Source of the DNA: JAHBXC01 sp964350875
GTDB lineage: Bacteria > Planctomycetota > Phycisphaerae > Phycisphaerales > UBA1924
Reading direction: 5' to 3'
Length of the DNA: 9,595 nt
Assembly: GCA_964350875.1 (NCBI GenBank)
Contig: CAYGLT010000082.1
Coordinates: 1 to 9,595, forward strand
Below are positions 1-5,925 of the stretch, in pieces. Below the pieces are notes generated by a model that saw nothing but the letters and a program-made list of their open reading frames with translations, was not told the DNA's origin and ran no database searches. Every line of letters begins with the position of its first letter. Position 1 is the first letter of the stretch. The position numbers and the translations under genes were made by a program.

Positions 1-32
1 AGGTGATCTTCTGAGAAGAGCGGCGCCGCCGC

Positions 33-1301
33 TTACTTTGCGGGCTTGGCCAGGGGGAAGCCGCGCACGATCGAGGTGGGCATGGGGGGGTAGTTCATCT
101 CGAAGCGTGAGCCGTTGAAGTCCTCGGGCTTGTGCTCGATGCGATCCGACACGAAGCGCACCAGACGGGGGTACCACGGGATGTGCGGCGTGAGCGCGCC
201 GGTGGCGCCCGGCCCGAGCGGCTGCGGGGTCTCGGCGAGCGGCATCGCGAGGCGCTCGATCTCGTCGTCGGCCGGCGCGAACGGGTGCGTGAGTTTGTCG
301 CACAGGTGCGCCGACGGCAGCGCGTCGAGTTTGATGTCCTTGTGCACGAACATGTCGAAGATCACGCGCTCGACGGGCGTGACGAGCATCAGGATGAAGT
401 ACGCGTTGAGGTTCTCGGCGGTCTGCTCGCGGGGGTAGAGGTGACGCAGGTAGGTGCCGAAGACGACATCGGCGGCGCCCGCGTTGCCGACGGGCCCGGG
501 GTTGAGTTCGAAGCGCTTCACATTCCCGACGGTCGAGACGCTGATCTTCGGCGCGGGCGGGTTGCAGAACCGGTCGATGAGTTGGAGTTGTCCCTCGTCC
601 GAACCGTTGGCGAGGTCGAGGGGCTCTTTGACGAACGGGATGTGCACGCCGTCGTGCGTGCGCACTTCCTCGAAGGACATGGGCCACGGGATGGCGCGCA
701 GTCGGCGGAAGCCGAGGTACCCGGTCACATGCGCGACATCGAGCATGGTCGGGTCGTCCTTCGCGGGGAACAGGAAGACCGAGACGAATCGGGTGGCGGC
801 GTGGACGCCCCAGACCGAGCACCCGCCGTCGAAAAGTTTGCGGCGTTCGCGCTCCTGCGCGCCGGACGCGGGGTGATCGCTCTGATTGGCCATGAGCGCC
901 GCGAGCGACTTTCGGTTGCCGGACACGGCCTTGATGGCGTCTTCAAACGAGTTGGTCGCGTTGAGGAGCGCGTCCACGCTCTCTTCGGGCGCGCCGAGGT
1001 CGCGACAGGCGGCGACGAACTTCGACATGCCCTGCGGGCCCGGCATTTCGCTCAGGATCGATTCGGGCTCGGTGGAGCAGACCACGCGCGAAAGCCGCCA
1101 GGTGAGTTGGCGGCTGAGGCCGAGCAATCGGGAGGACTCGCGGGTCTGGTTGGGGTCGGCCCCGACACCCGACAGGAGGTCATGAACCGCGGCTCTGACG
1201 CGGTAGAAGGACTCCATGAGGTGGTCAATATGCAGTTCGCCGGCATCCGGGGCGGATGCGAGGGGCGTTTGTTCGGGCATTGTTGAGGAGCCATTCTCCA
1301 T
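33..1301 (-). CDS. Hypothetical protein with possible N-terminal helix-turn-helix
   Basis: The predicted protein has 422 residues. I do not recognise a named family. Residues 51-74 (NQTRESSRLLGLSRQLTW..) read like a helix-turn-helix: a polar helix, a short LGLSRQ turn and a second helix with a buried Trp. An acidic, proline-containing stretch (SEMPGPQG) and a helical region (about 95-140) follow. The C-terminal two thirds look like a mixed globular domain. There is no signal peptide or membrane segment, so it is probably cytoplasmic. I chose ATG 1301; ATG 1280 (415 residues) is equally possible. The longest reading starts at GTG 1367 inside a palindrome and is unlikely. Neither ATG has a clear Shine-Dalgarno. 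The gene is divergent from the exported protein at 1454, and if the HTH is real it could be a local regulator. The coding call is firm; the function is open. Confidence 0.8.
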   Translation of the reverse strand: MENGSSTMPEQTPLASAPDAGELHIDHLMESFYRVRAAVHDLLSGVGADPNQTRESSRLLGLSRQLTWRLSRVVCSTEPESILSEMPGPQGMSKFVAACRDLGAPEESVDALLNATNSFEDAIKAVSGNRKSLAALMANQSDHPASGAQERERRKLFDGGCSVWGVHAATRFVSVFLFPAKDDPTMLDVAHVTGYLGFRRLRAIPWPMSFEEVRTHDGVHIPFVKEPLDLANGSDEGQLQLIDRFCNPPAPKISVSTVGNVKRFELNPGPVGNAGAADVVFGTYLRHLYPREQTAENLNAYFILMLVTPVERVIFDMFVHKDIKLDALPSAHLCDKLTHPFAPADDEIERLAMPLAETPQPLGPGATGALTPHIPWYPRLVRFVSDRIEHKPEDFNGSRFEMNYPPMPTSIVRGFPLAKPAK

Positions 1302-1307
1302 GATGGG

Positions 1308-1313
1308 AACATA
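1308..1313 (-). promoter_or_regulatory. Candidate -10 box for a leaderless transcript of the minus-strand gene
   Basis: On the minus strand TATGTT is followed by six bases (CCCATC) and then ATG at 1301. That spacing would put the transcription start at or next to the A of the start codon. No Shine-Dalgarno precedes this ATG. A weak -35-like TTTGCT lies 18 bases upstream. The call depends on position and on a TANNNT match only. Confidence 0.3.
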
Positions 1314-1349
1314 GCACGAACGCGGACGATGAGCAAATGCCATTTCAAG

Positions 1350-1369
1350 AAATGTCACATGTGACACTT
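1350..1369. promoter_or_regulatory. 14-bp palindrome, candidate operator between divergent genes
   Basis: TGTCACATGTGACA at 1353-1366 is a perfect palindrome. After one mismatch on each side, two more bases pair (AA on the left, TT on the right). It ends two bases before the -35 hexamer of the plus-strand promoter and lies about 40 bases upstream of the possible -10 box of the minus-strand gene. That is a usual place for a dimeric regulator controlling divergent genes. A 14-bp palindrome occurs by chance somewhere in a window this size about half the time, so the support is its location. The binding protein is unknown. Confidence 0.45.
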
Positions 1370-1395
1370 GACATGACGGCGTCCGTCGTTATTTT
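1368..1395 (+). promoter_or_regulatory. Sigma70-type promoter of the PEP-CTERM-like gene
   Basis: A perfect -35 hexamer TTGACA (1368-1373) is followed after 16 bases by a -10-like TATTTT (1390-1395). Transcription would begin near 1402, giving a leader of about 50 bases before ATG 1454. The surrounding DNA is AT-richer than the coding regions. The 14-bp palindrome touches the upstream edge of the -35 box. Confidence 0.6.
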
Positions 1396-1453
1396 GCTGA
1401 AAGGTGTCGGGAGTGTCCCGGCCGAGTATCGCTCTTATCTGGAGAAGAGAAGC

Positions 1454-2092
1454 ATGACCAGCAAGCTCCTGATCGCGTCGGCCGTGACCGCCGCCGCCGT
1501 GGCCGTCCCCGCGACCGCCAACATCACCATCACCCAGGGCACGAGCGCCCCGACCTACTCGTCGGTGCTCAACTTCGACGAGCCCGGCGCTCCCACCGGC
1601 AACAACCTCCCCGGCGACTCCTGGACCGCCTGGGGCATGGCCGAACTCGTCTCGGGCGAGGGCAGCAACTTCGTCGGCGATCCGGTCGGCAACCCCGCGC
1701 TCGCCTGGGCCGCCGGCGACAACATCTTCTACGGCACCTTCGGCGCCTACATGACCCTCGACACCGATGTCACCGAGTTCTCGATGCAGTACTGGGACTC
1801 GTCCGGCCCCGCGACCTTCAGCGGCGGCGGCGCGCTCGTCGTTGCGCTCAACGACGGCGTCGAGGTCGGCTCCCTGTTCATCGACAACCCCGCCTGGGGC
1901 GGCTTCGGTGACTCGTGGTTCAACATCGTCGCCACCGACGGGATGGTCTTCGACGAGGTCCGCGCACTCGGCTTCGGCTTCTTCCCCGAGGCGGTCGTGA
2001 ACAACCTCTCGTGGAACGCCGTTCCCACCCCCGGCGCCGGCGCCCTGATGGGCATCGCCGGTCTCGCGACGCTCCGTCGCCGCCGCGCCTGA
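1454..2092 (+). CDS. Exported protein with PEP-CTERM-like C-terminal sorting signal
   Basis: The predicted protein has 212 residues. Residues 1-22 form a typical signal peptide (K4, hydrophobic core, cleavage probably after ATA). The body (23-188) is rich in Gly, Asp, Trp and Phe with alternating hydrophobic residues, as in a secreted beta-sandwich; I do not recognise a specific family. The C-terminus is diagnostic: VPTPG (190-194), a short hydrophobic segment (195-206) and the basic end RRRR (208-211). This matches the PEP-CTERM layout with a PTPG variant that I associate with Phycisphaerae; such tails are thought to be processed by exosortase-type enzymes during export. ATG 1454 was chosen over upstream in-frame codons because it begins the signal peptide and has GGAG nine bases upstream. 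A good promoter precedes it. A strong hairpin follows the stop, although the next gene is only about 100 bases on. Confidence 0.88.
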   Translation: MTSKLLIASAVTAAAVAVPATANITITQGTSAPTYSSVLNFDEPGAPTGNNLPGDSWTAWGMAELVSGEGSNFVGDPVGNPALAWAAGDNIFYGTFGAYMTLDTDVTEFSMQYWDSSGPATFSGGGALVVALNDGVEVGSLFIDNPAWGGFGDSWFNIVATDGMVFDEVRALGFGFFPEAVVNNLSWNAVPTPGAGALMGIAGLATLRRRRA

Positions 2093-2120
2093 TTTCTCTC
2101 CTGTTTCCCCTTCCCTTCAT

Positions 2121-2161
2121 CGGCCGCGCCGTGAGCGCCAAGACCCCTCACGGCGCGGCCG
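2121..2161 (+). terminator. 15-bp perfect stem-loop after the PEP-CTERM-like gene
   Basis: CGGCCGCGCCGTGAG (2121-2135) pairs perfectly with 2147-2161 around an 11-base loop. A stem this long is far beyond chance. It lies 28 bases after the stop codon. There is no T-run behind it, so it may be a weak terminator, an attenuator or an mRNA 3'-end stabiliser that lowers expression of the downstream dockerin genes. Confidence 0.6.
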
Positions 2162-2195
2162 CTGCCTTGCACACACCGAAAGTAGAGCACTGAGC

Positions 2196-3488
2196 ATGAA
2201 AACGCCCCTCGCCATCGCGACCATCTCGTTCCTCTCACTTGTCGGCGCTGCGCAGGCAGCACCGGAGGTCGAGTTCGTCGATCTCGGCTTCCTTATTACT
2301 GACCTTTCCGAAGACGGAACGCGCGGCTGCGGCAATGTGCAGGGCGACGGTTCGTACGAGACCTTCTACTGGTGGCGCGGCGAGGGCATCGTCCGCCTCG
2401 GTCGCGCGACCGTCCCCGTGATCGGCTCGGGCGCCGGTTCGCCCGACATTTCCTACGACGGCATGAAGGTGTCGGCGACCATCCTCTCCAGCGACAACGC
2501 CATGACCCAGGGCCTCTGGGAATTCAATGTCGGCTGGACCGAGACCATGCCCCCTCCCCCGGCCGACGGCGCCCTCATCGACAACTCCTACGGGAGCGCG
2601 TGGGGCCTTTCCGGCGATGGCACGACGGTCGTCGGCCTCTACTGGGCACCGAACGCTCGCGCGAATCCGTCGACCTGGAGCGCTTCGGGTGGCATGACGA
2701 ACCTTCCTCATGTGTTCGGTCGCAGCGCGCGGGCGGACGCCGCTTCCTTTGACGGGTCCGTTGTCTGCGGCTGGGAGAACAGCCAGTTTGGCCCCCGCAT
2801 CGCGACGATCTGGCGCAACGGCGTCAAGCATGTTGTCGCCGACGGCGACTTCGGCGGCGGCGGCGGCGTCTGGGATGTCTCGGCCGACGGCTCCATCGCG
2901 GTCGGCTACGAGTACGACGAGTCCGTCATCACCCGCGTCCCGACCATCTGGACCTGGGGCGGCGACGCCTACGAGATGGACAACCTGAACTTCCTCCCCG
3001 GGACCGTGGCGAGTTTCGGCCAGTCCTACCTCTCGTGCGTGTCGGGCGACGGCCAGATCGCGGGCGGTTCGAATGTCTACACGCAGAACCCGGGCGGCGC
3101 GCGTGCGGCCATCATCTGGACCCCGCAGGGCGGCGTCATGAACGCGGTGGACTTCCTCGATGACCTCGGCGTCTCGGACCAGATCCCCGCGGCCTTCGAG
3201 ATCCGTGAAGTCAGCGCGATCTCGCCCGACGGCAATGTCATCGCGTTCATCGGCGTCAATGTGGACCTTCAGGGCTTCCAGACCATGCTCGTCTACCTGA
3301 ACGCGGACGAGCCCTGCGCCGGCGACACCAACGGCGACAACATCGTCAACTTCACCGACCTCAACGCCGTCCTTGCCGCGTTCGGCCAGTCGGGCGAAGG
3401 CAACCCCGCGGATGTGAACGGCGACGGCGTCGTGAACTTCTCCGACCTCAACGAGGTTCTCGCGAACTTCGGCGCCGACTGCAACTAA
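2196..3488 (+). CDS. Exported HAF-like repeat protein with C-terminal dockerin-like module (paralogue A)
   Basis: The predicted protein has 430 residues. A signal peptide covers 1-21 (cleavage near AQA). The main domain is built from recurring S-x-DG-x-x-V-x-G units: SYDG 86-89, SGDG 139-142, SFDG 184-187, SADG 229-232, SGDG 283-286 and SPDG 343-346. Each is followed by a hydrophobic strand, often with a W[ST/R] element. This resembles extracellular HAF-type repeats and suggests a beta-propeller-like fold. Residues 374-429 are a dockerin-like module with two calcium loops (D377-N379-D381-N385-D388 and D406-N408-D410-N414-D417), bracketed by C374 and C429. ATG 2196 starts the signal peptide; its Shine-Dalgarno is weak. 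No clear terminator separates it from its tandem paralogue 82 bases downstream, so they are probably cotranscribed. The protein is likely secreted and anchored through the dockerin; its ligand or substrate is unknown. No catalytic motif was seen. Confidence 0.9.
   Translation: MKTPLAIATISFLSLVGAAQAAPEVEFVDLGFLITDLSEDGTRGCGNVQGDGSYETFYWWRGEGIVRLGRATVPVIGSGAGSPDISYDGMKVSATILSSDNAMTQGLWEFNVGWTETMPPPPADGALIDNSYGSAWGLSGDGTTVVGLYWAPNARANPSTWSASGGMTNLPHVFGRSARADAASFDGSVVCGWENSQFGPRIATIWRNGVKHVVADGDFGGGGGVWDVSADGSIAVGYEYDESVITRVPTIWTWGGDAYEMDNLNFLPGTVASFGQSYLSCVSGDGQIAGGSNVYTQNPGGARAAIIWTPQGGVMNAVDFLDDLGVSDQIPAAFEIREVSAISPDGNVIAFIGVNVDLQGFQTMLVYLNADEPCAGDTNGDNIVNFTDLNAVLAAFGQSGEGNPADVNGDGVVNFSDLNEVLANFGADCN
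3315..3485 (+). repeat. Dockerin-like module, copy 1
   Basis: This segment encodes Cys to the end of paralogue A. Over its first 159 bases it differs from copy 3 (5728-5886) at 7 positions by hand count, with an uninterrupted 66-base identity (3375-3440 against 5788-5853). Copy 2 (4681-4857) is more diverged. The encoded module has two EF-hand-like calcium loops and flanking cysteines. Confidence 0.85.
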
Positions 3489-3570
3489 GTACTTCTTGCC
3501 CACGACGCGCATCCGTTCGCCGTTCACACACCCCGTGCCGCCCAGCGCAGCACGCCGATGGAGCAACCCC

Positions 3571-4860
3571 GTGAAGAGCATCCTTTCCTGCACGCTCGCG
3601 ATCATCGCCGCGGCCGGCGCCGCAACCGCGGAACCCACGATCGAGTTCCTGCCCGACGGGTTCGTCCTGACCGACCTGTCGTCCGAAGGCGCCATGGGCG
3701 CGGGCAATGTCGTCGGCGACGGCTCCTACGAGACTTTCCGCTGGACGCGCGGCGGAAACATCGAGCGCCTCGGCCGCGACACAGTCAACCCGATCGGCGT
3801 CGGCGCCGGCACGCCCGACATTTCCTACGACGGGACCCGTGTTTCCGCGTCGATCCTGAGTTCCGACAACTACATGACCATGGGCGTGTGGGACAGCGGC
3901 GACGGCTGGACGGAAGCGATGCCCCCGCTGCCCCCGGGCGGCGTGCTCCTCGACAACTCCTACGGCTCCGCGTGGGCGTTGTCGGGCGACGGTTCGACCG
4001 TCGCGGGCTTCCACTGGGGCGTCGTGGGCGCCTTCACCAAGGCCCGCGCGAGCACCTGGCGCATGTCGGAAGGCGTCGTCGATCTCGAGCAACTCCCGGA
4101 TCGCGCCGCCCGTGTGAACGGCGCGAACACCGACGGCTCTGTCGTCGTGGGCTGGGAAGCGCGAAGCGATGGCGCGTGGCGCCCCACGGCGTGGCGCAAC
4201 GGCGCCAAGTTCATGCTCCAGGACTCGCTCTCGTTCTGCGAAGCCGGCGCCGTCAACGCCGACGGCTCGGTCGTGGTCGGCAGCGCGCACGACGACACGC
4301 TCGGTCGCGTCGCCGCACGCTGGGTGTGGAACGGCGCGTCCTACGACATGACCCTCCTCGGTTCGCTTCCCATGACCTCCCCGGTCTTCGGCGAGGCGTA
4401 CCTGTACGGCATCACCGACGACGGAGACTTCGCCGTCGGATTCAACCGCTACCTCCAGCATCAGGGCTTCATCGACGGCATCGTCTGGACGCCCGAGACC
4501 GGGCTGATCACGGGCACGGCATTCGTCGAGAGTCTCGGTCTCGCGTCGCAGATCCCCGCGACCTACCAGATCATCGACCTGACCGCGGTGTCGCCCGACG
4601 GCAACGCGGTGACCGGGTTGTTCCGGGACAGCCGCACCGGCTTGATCATCTCCTTCGTGATCTTCCTGAACGGCGACGAGTGCGTCGGCGACACCAACGG
4701 CGACGGCATCGTCAACTTCACCGACCTCAACACCGTGCTGGCTTCCTTCGGCCAGTCGGGCGAGGGACTTCCGGGCGATGTCAACGGCGACGGCATTGTC
4801 AACTTCACCGACCTCAACGAGGTACTCGCGAACTTCGGAACGGACTGCAACACACCCTGA
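3571..4860 (+). CDS. Exported HAF-like repeat protein with C-terminal dockerin-like module (paralogue B)
   Basis: The predicted protein has 429 residues and starts at GTG 3571, which has GGAG seven bases upstream (3560-3563) and begins a clean signal peptide (1-20, cleavage after ATA). An in-frame TTG at 3496 would add 25 residues that do not look like a signal sequence. The protein aligns end to end with paralogue A: about 65% of the first 130 mature residues are identical by hand count (for example PDISYDG and DNSYGSAW). Similarity is lower in the middle and high again in the dockerin. The same S-x-DG-type repeats recur. The dockerin spans C371-C426 with both calcium loops intact. The pair is therefore a tandem duplication, and this copy has diverged enough to have a different ligand. 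The intergenic gap is only 82 bases. A strong intrinsic terminator follows the stop. It is likely secreted and surface- or matrix-associated; its function is unknown. Confidence 0.9.
   Translation: MKSILSCTLAIIAAAGAATAEPTIEFLPDGFVLTDLSSEGAMGAGNVVGDGSYETFRWTRGGNIERLGRDTVNPIGVGAGTPDISYDGTRVSASILSSDNYMTMGVWDSGDGWTEAMPPLPPGGVLLDNSYGSAWALSGDGSTVAGFHWGVVGAFTKARASTWRMSEGVVDLEQLPDRAARVNGANTDGSVVVGWEARSDGAWRPTAWRNGAKFMLQDSLSFCEAGAVNADGSVVVGSAHDDTLGRVAARWVWNGASYDMTLLGSLPMTSPVFGEAYLYGITDDGDFAVGFNRYLQHQGFIDGIVWTPETGLITGTAFVESLGLASQIPATYQIIDLTAVSPDGNAVTGLFRDSRTGLIISFVIFLNGDECVGDTNGDGIVNFTDLNTVLASFGQSGEGLPGDVNGDGIVNFTDLNEVLANFGTDCNTP
4681..4857 (+). repeat. Dockerin-like module, copy 2
   Basis: This segment encodes the dockerin of paralogue B, from Cys371 to the last codon. 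It has the same two-loop layout and the same Cys bracket as copies 1 and 3. It differs from them in the linker between the loops (GEGLPGDV rather than GEGNPADV) and at many synonymous positions, so it is the older branch of the three. Confidence 0.8.
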
Positions 4861-4897
4861 AGTGTGTCAAGTCGTGGAACTCCCCTTCCGCGCACAG

Positions 4898-4932
4898 CGC
4901 CTCGTCTCCACCGGACGGGGCGTTTGTTTTTT
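4898..4932 (+). terminator. Intrinsic terminator after dockerin paralogue B
   Basis: A 9-bp stem (CGCCTCGTC, 4898-4906, with GACGGGGCG, 4914-4922; one G-U pair) closes a 7-base loop. TTTGTTTTTT follows directly. It lies 37 bases after the stop codon and is a textbook rho-independent terminator, so the next gene needs its own promoter. Confidence 0.88.
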
Positions 4933-4965
4933 CCCAGTTTGCCGCGTGAAACACCTTCGACGCGG

Positions 4966-5009
4966 CGTGAAGAATTCTTCGCGGCGATCGGGGGAACCAG
5001 CGGTACAAT
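4966..5009 (+). promoter_or_regulatory. Candidate promoter and 12-bp palindrome upstream of the third dockerin gene
   Basis: TACAAT at 5004-5009 is a good -10 hexamer, but no recognisable -35 box lies 16-18 bases upstream. Instead a perfect palindrome GAAGAATTCTTC (4969-4980) sits just upstream of the -35 position, with CG/CG pairing again outside one mismatch (4966-4983). This would suit an activator-dependent promoter. Twelve-base palindromes are expected a few times per window, so the regulatory role is a guess. Confidence 0.35.
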
Positions 5010-5024
5010 CCTGAACGAACCGCG

Positions 5025-5073
5025 TATGGGAAGGGCGTGCCGCCGTCCCGCGGATCGGGCCCGTGTTCCCATA
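5025..5073 (+). promoter_or_regulatory. Structured 5' leader of the third dockerin gene
   Basis: TATGGGAA (5025-5032) pairs with TTCCCATA (5066-5073). Inside, GGGC (5033-5036) pairs with GCCC (5059-5062) across a 3-base bulge, and CCGC (5040-5043) with GCGG (5050-5053). The stacked stems fall between the candidate -10 box and the Shine-Dalgarno at 5089-5093, so they would be in the mRNA leader. They leave the Shine-Dalgarno free. I do not recognise a known riboswitch class. Confidence 0.4.
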
Positions 5074-5100
5074 ACACTCGCGCTCGACAGGAGATCATCG

Positions 5101-5907
5101 ATGCGATCCGGATTTGTTCTCGCCGTCACGCTCGCCGCCTCCGCCGCCGTCAACCCCGCGTTCGCCGGGGGGCTGACGCACACGGGCGACATCATCCTGA
5201 CGACGGACACCGGATCGATCGTCACCAATGCGTTCGTGAGCGGGGCGCCCCAGCCCCAACGCGTGTTCGATTCGGTCATGGGCGAACTCGTGCCCGGCAT
5301 TACGGACGAGCCGGGGTTCGATTGTTTCCCCGCGACCTTCCCGGCCGGATCGTCGCTGAGTTTCAGCATCCTCGACGCCCTGCGCGAATGGGACGGCGTG
5401 AACTTCGACACCGTCTCGAGCGAAACCCTCGGCGTCTCGTTCCTGTCGCTCGGGCCGGTCATGACGCCCGCCACCCCCGACACAACGGTCCAGGGGTTCA
5501 GCGTTCCCGTCCAGTCGGGCGGCGTGTGGCACAGGCACTACACCTACGCGGTCGACTTCGATGCGCCCCCGGGCGTCTACCTCCTCAAGATGCGCCTCAC
5601 GAGCAGCAGCCCGAGCGTGGCCGAGAGCGAGCCGTTCTGGCTCGTGTTCGATCACGAGGCCAATCCGATGGACTTCGCGGACGCCGTCGCGTGGGCCGAG
5701 AGCAATCTCGGCGTCGACCCGGTTGATTGCGCCGGCGACACGAACGGCGACAACATCGTCAACTTCACCGACCTCAACGCGGTGCTCGCCGCGTTCGGCC
5801 AGTCGGGCGAAGGCAACCCCGCGGATGTGAACGGCGACGGCGTCGTGAACTTCACCGACCTCAACGAGGTGCTGGCGAACTTCGGCCTGGACTGCACCGC
5901 GCGCTGA
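5101..5907 (+). CDS. Exported planctomycete-type protein with C-terminal dockerin-like module
   Basis: The predicted protein has 268 residues. ATG 5101 has AGGAG seven bases upstream (5089-5093) and starts a signal peptide (1-22, cleavage after AFA). The mature N-terminal domain (23-205) is not related to the two upstream dockerin proteins. It looks all-beta, with an H144-R-H146-Y motif, GVYLLKMRLTS (158-168) and EPFWLVFDHEAN (177-188). I know similar secreted planctomycete proteins of unknown function but cannot give a family name. The HxH could bind a metal; that is inference. A short helical linker leads into the dockerin (C210-C265), with calcium loops D213-N215-D217-N221-D224 and D242-N244-D246-N250-D253. 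The dockerin protein sequence differs from paralogue A by one residue over 53 positions. The gene has its own promoter candidate behind a terminator and converges with the patatin gene, 18 bases away. Confidence 0.9.
   Translation: MRSGFVLAVTLAASAAVNPAFAGGLTHTGDIILTTDTGSIVTNAFVSGAPQPQRVFDSVMGELVPGITDEPGFDCFPATFPAGSSLSFSILDALREWDGVNFDTVSSETLGVSFLSLGPVMTPATPDTTVQGFSVPVQSGGVWHRHYTYAVDFDAPPGVYLLKMRLTSSSPSVAESEPFWLVFDHEANPMDFADAVAWAESNLGVDPVDCAGDTNGDNIVNFTDLNAVLAAFGQSGEGNPADVNGDGVVNFTDLNEVLANFGLDCTAR
5728..5904 (+). repeat. Dockerin-like module, copy 3
   Basis: This segment encodes Cys210 to the last codon. By hand count 152 of the first 159 bases match copy 1 (3315-3473), including a 66-base perfect run, although the two host genes are otherwise unrelated. 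Synonymous sites are conserved too, so the match is not explained by protein-level selection alone. Confidence 0.85.
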
Positions 5908-5925
5908 GCGGCGCCGACGGTTCGC

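Noticed and set aside
1..11. AGGTGATCTTC also found at 7217-7227, both just after minus-strand stop codons
   Set aside because: About ten shared 11-mers are expected by chance in a window this size.
1302..1367. N-terminal extension of the first gene to GTG 1367
   Set aside because: The codon lies inside the 14-bp palindrome and the added residues look like translated promoter DNA.
3496..3570. Upstream TTG start for dockerin paralogue B
   Set aside because: GTG 3571 has a good Shine-Dalgarno, starts the signal peptide, and gives the same length as its paralogue.
3571..3600. Lipobox-like ILSC at the start of paralogue B
   Set aside because: Cys7 precedes the hydrophobic core, so the arrangement is wrong for lipoprotein signal peptidase; ATA cleavage at residue 20 fits better.
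2235..3707. 490-codon open frame antisense to dockerin paralogue A
   Set aside because: It mirrors the codon bias of the plus-strand gene, its product is Arg/Asp/Val/Ala-rich without a recognisable domain, and the plus strand carries clear signal peptide, repeats and dockerin.
4941..4966. Second hairpin GCCGCGT/ACGCGGC after the paralogue B terminator
   Set aside because: Seven base pairs with no T-run behind a complete terminator; compatible with chance in GC-rich DNA.
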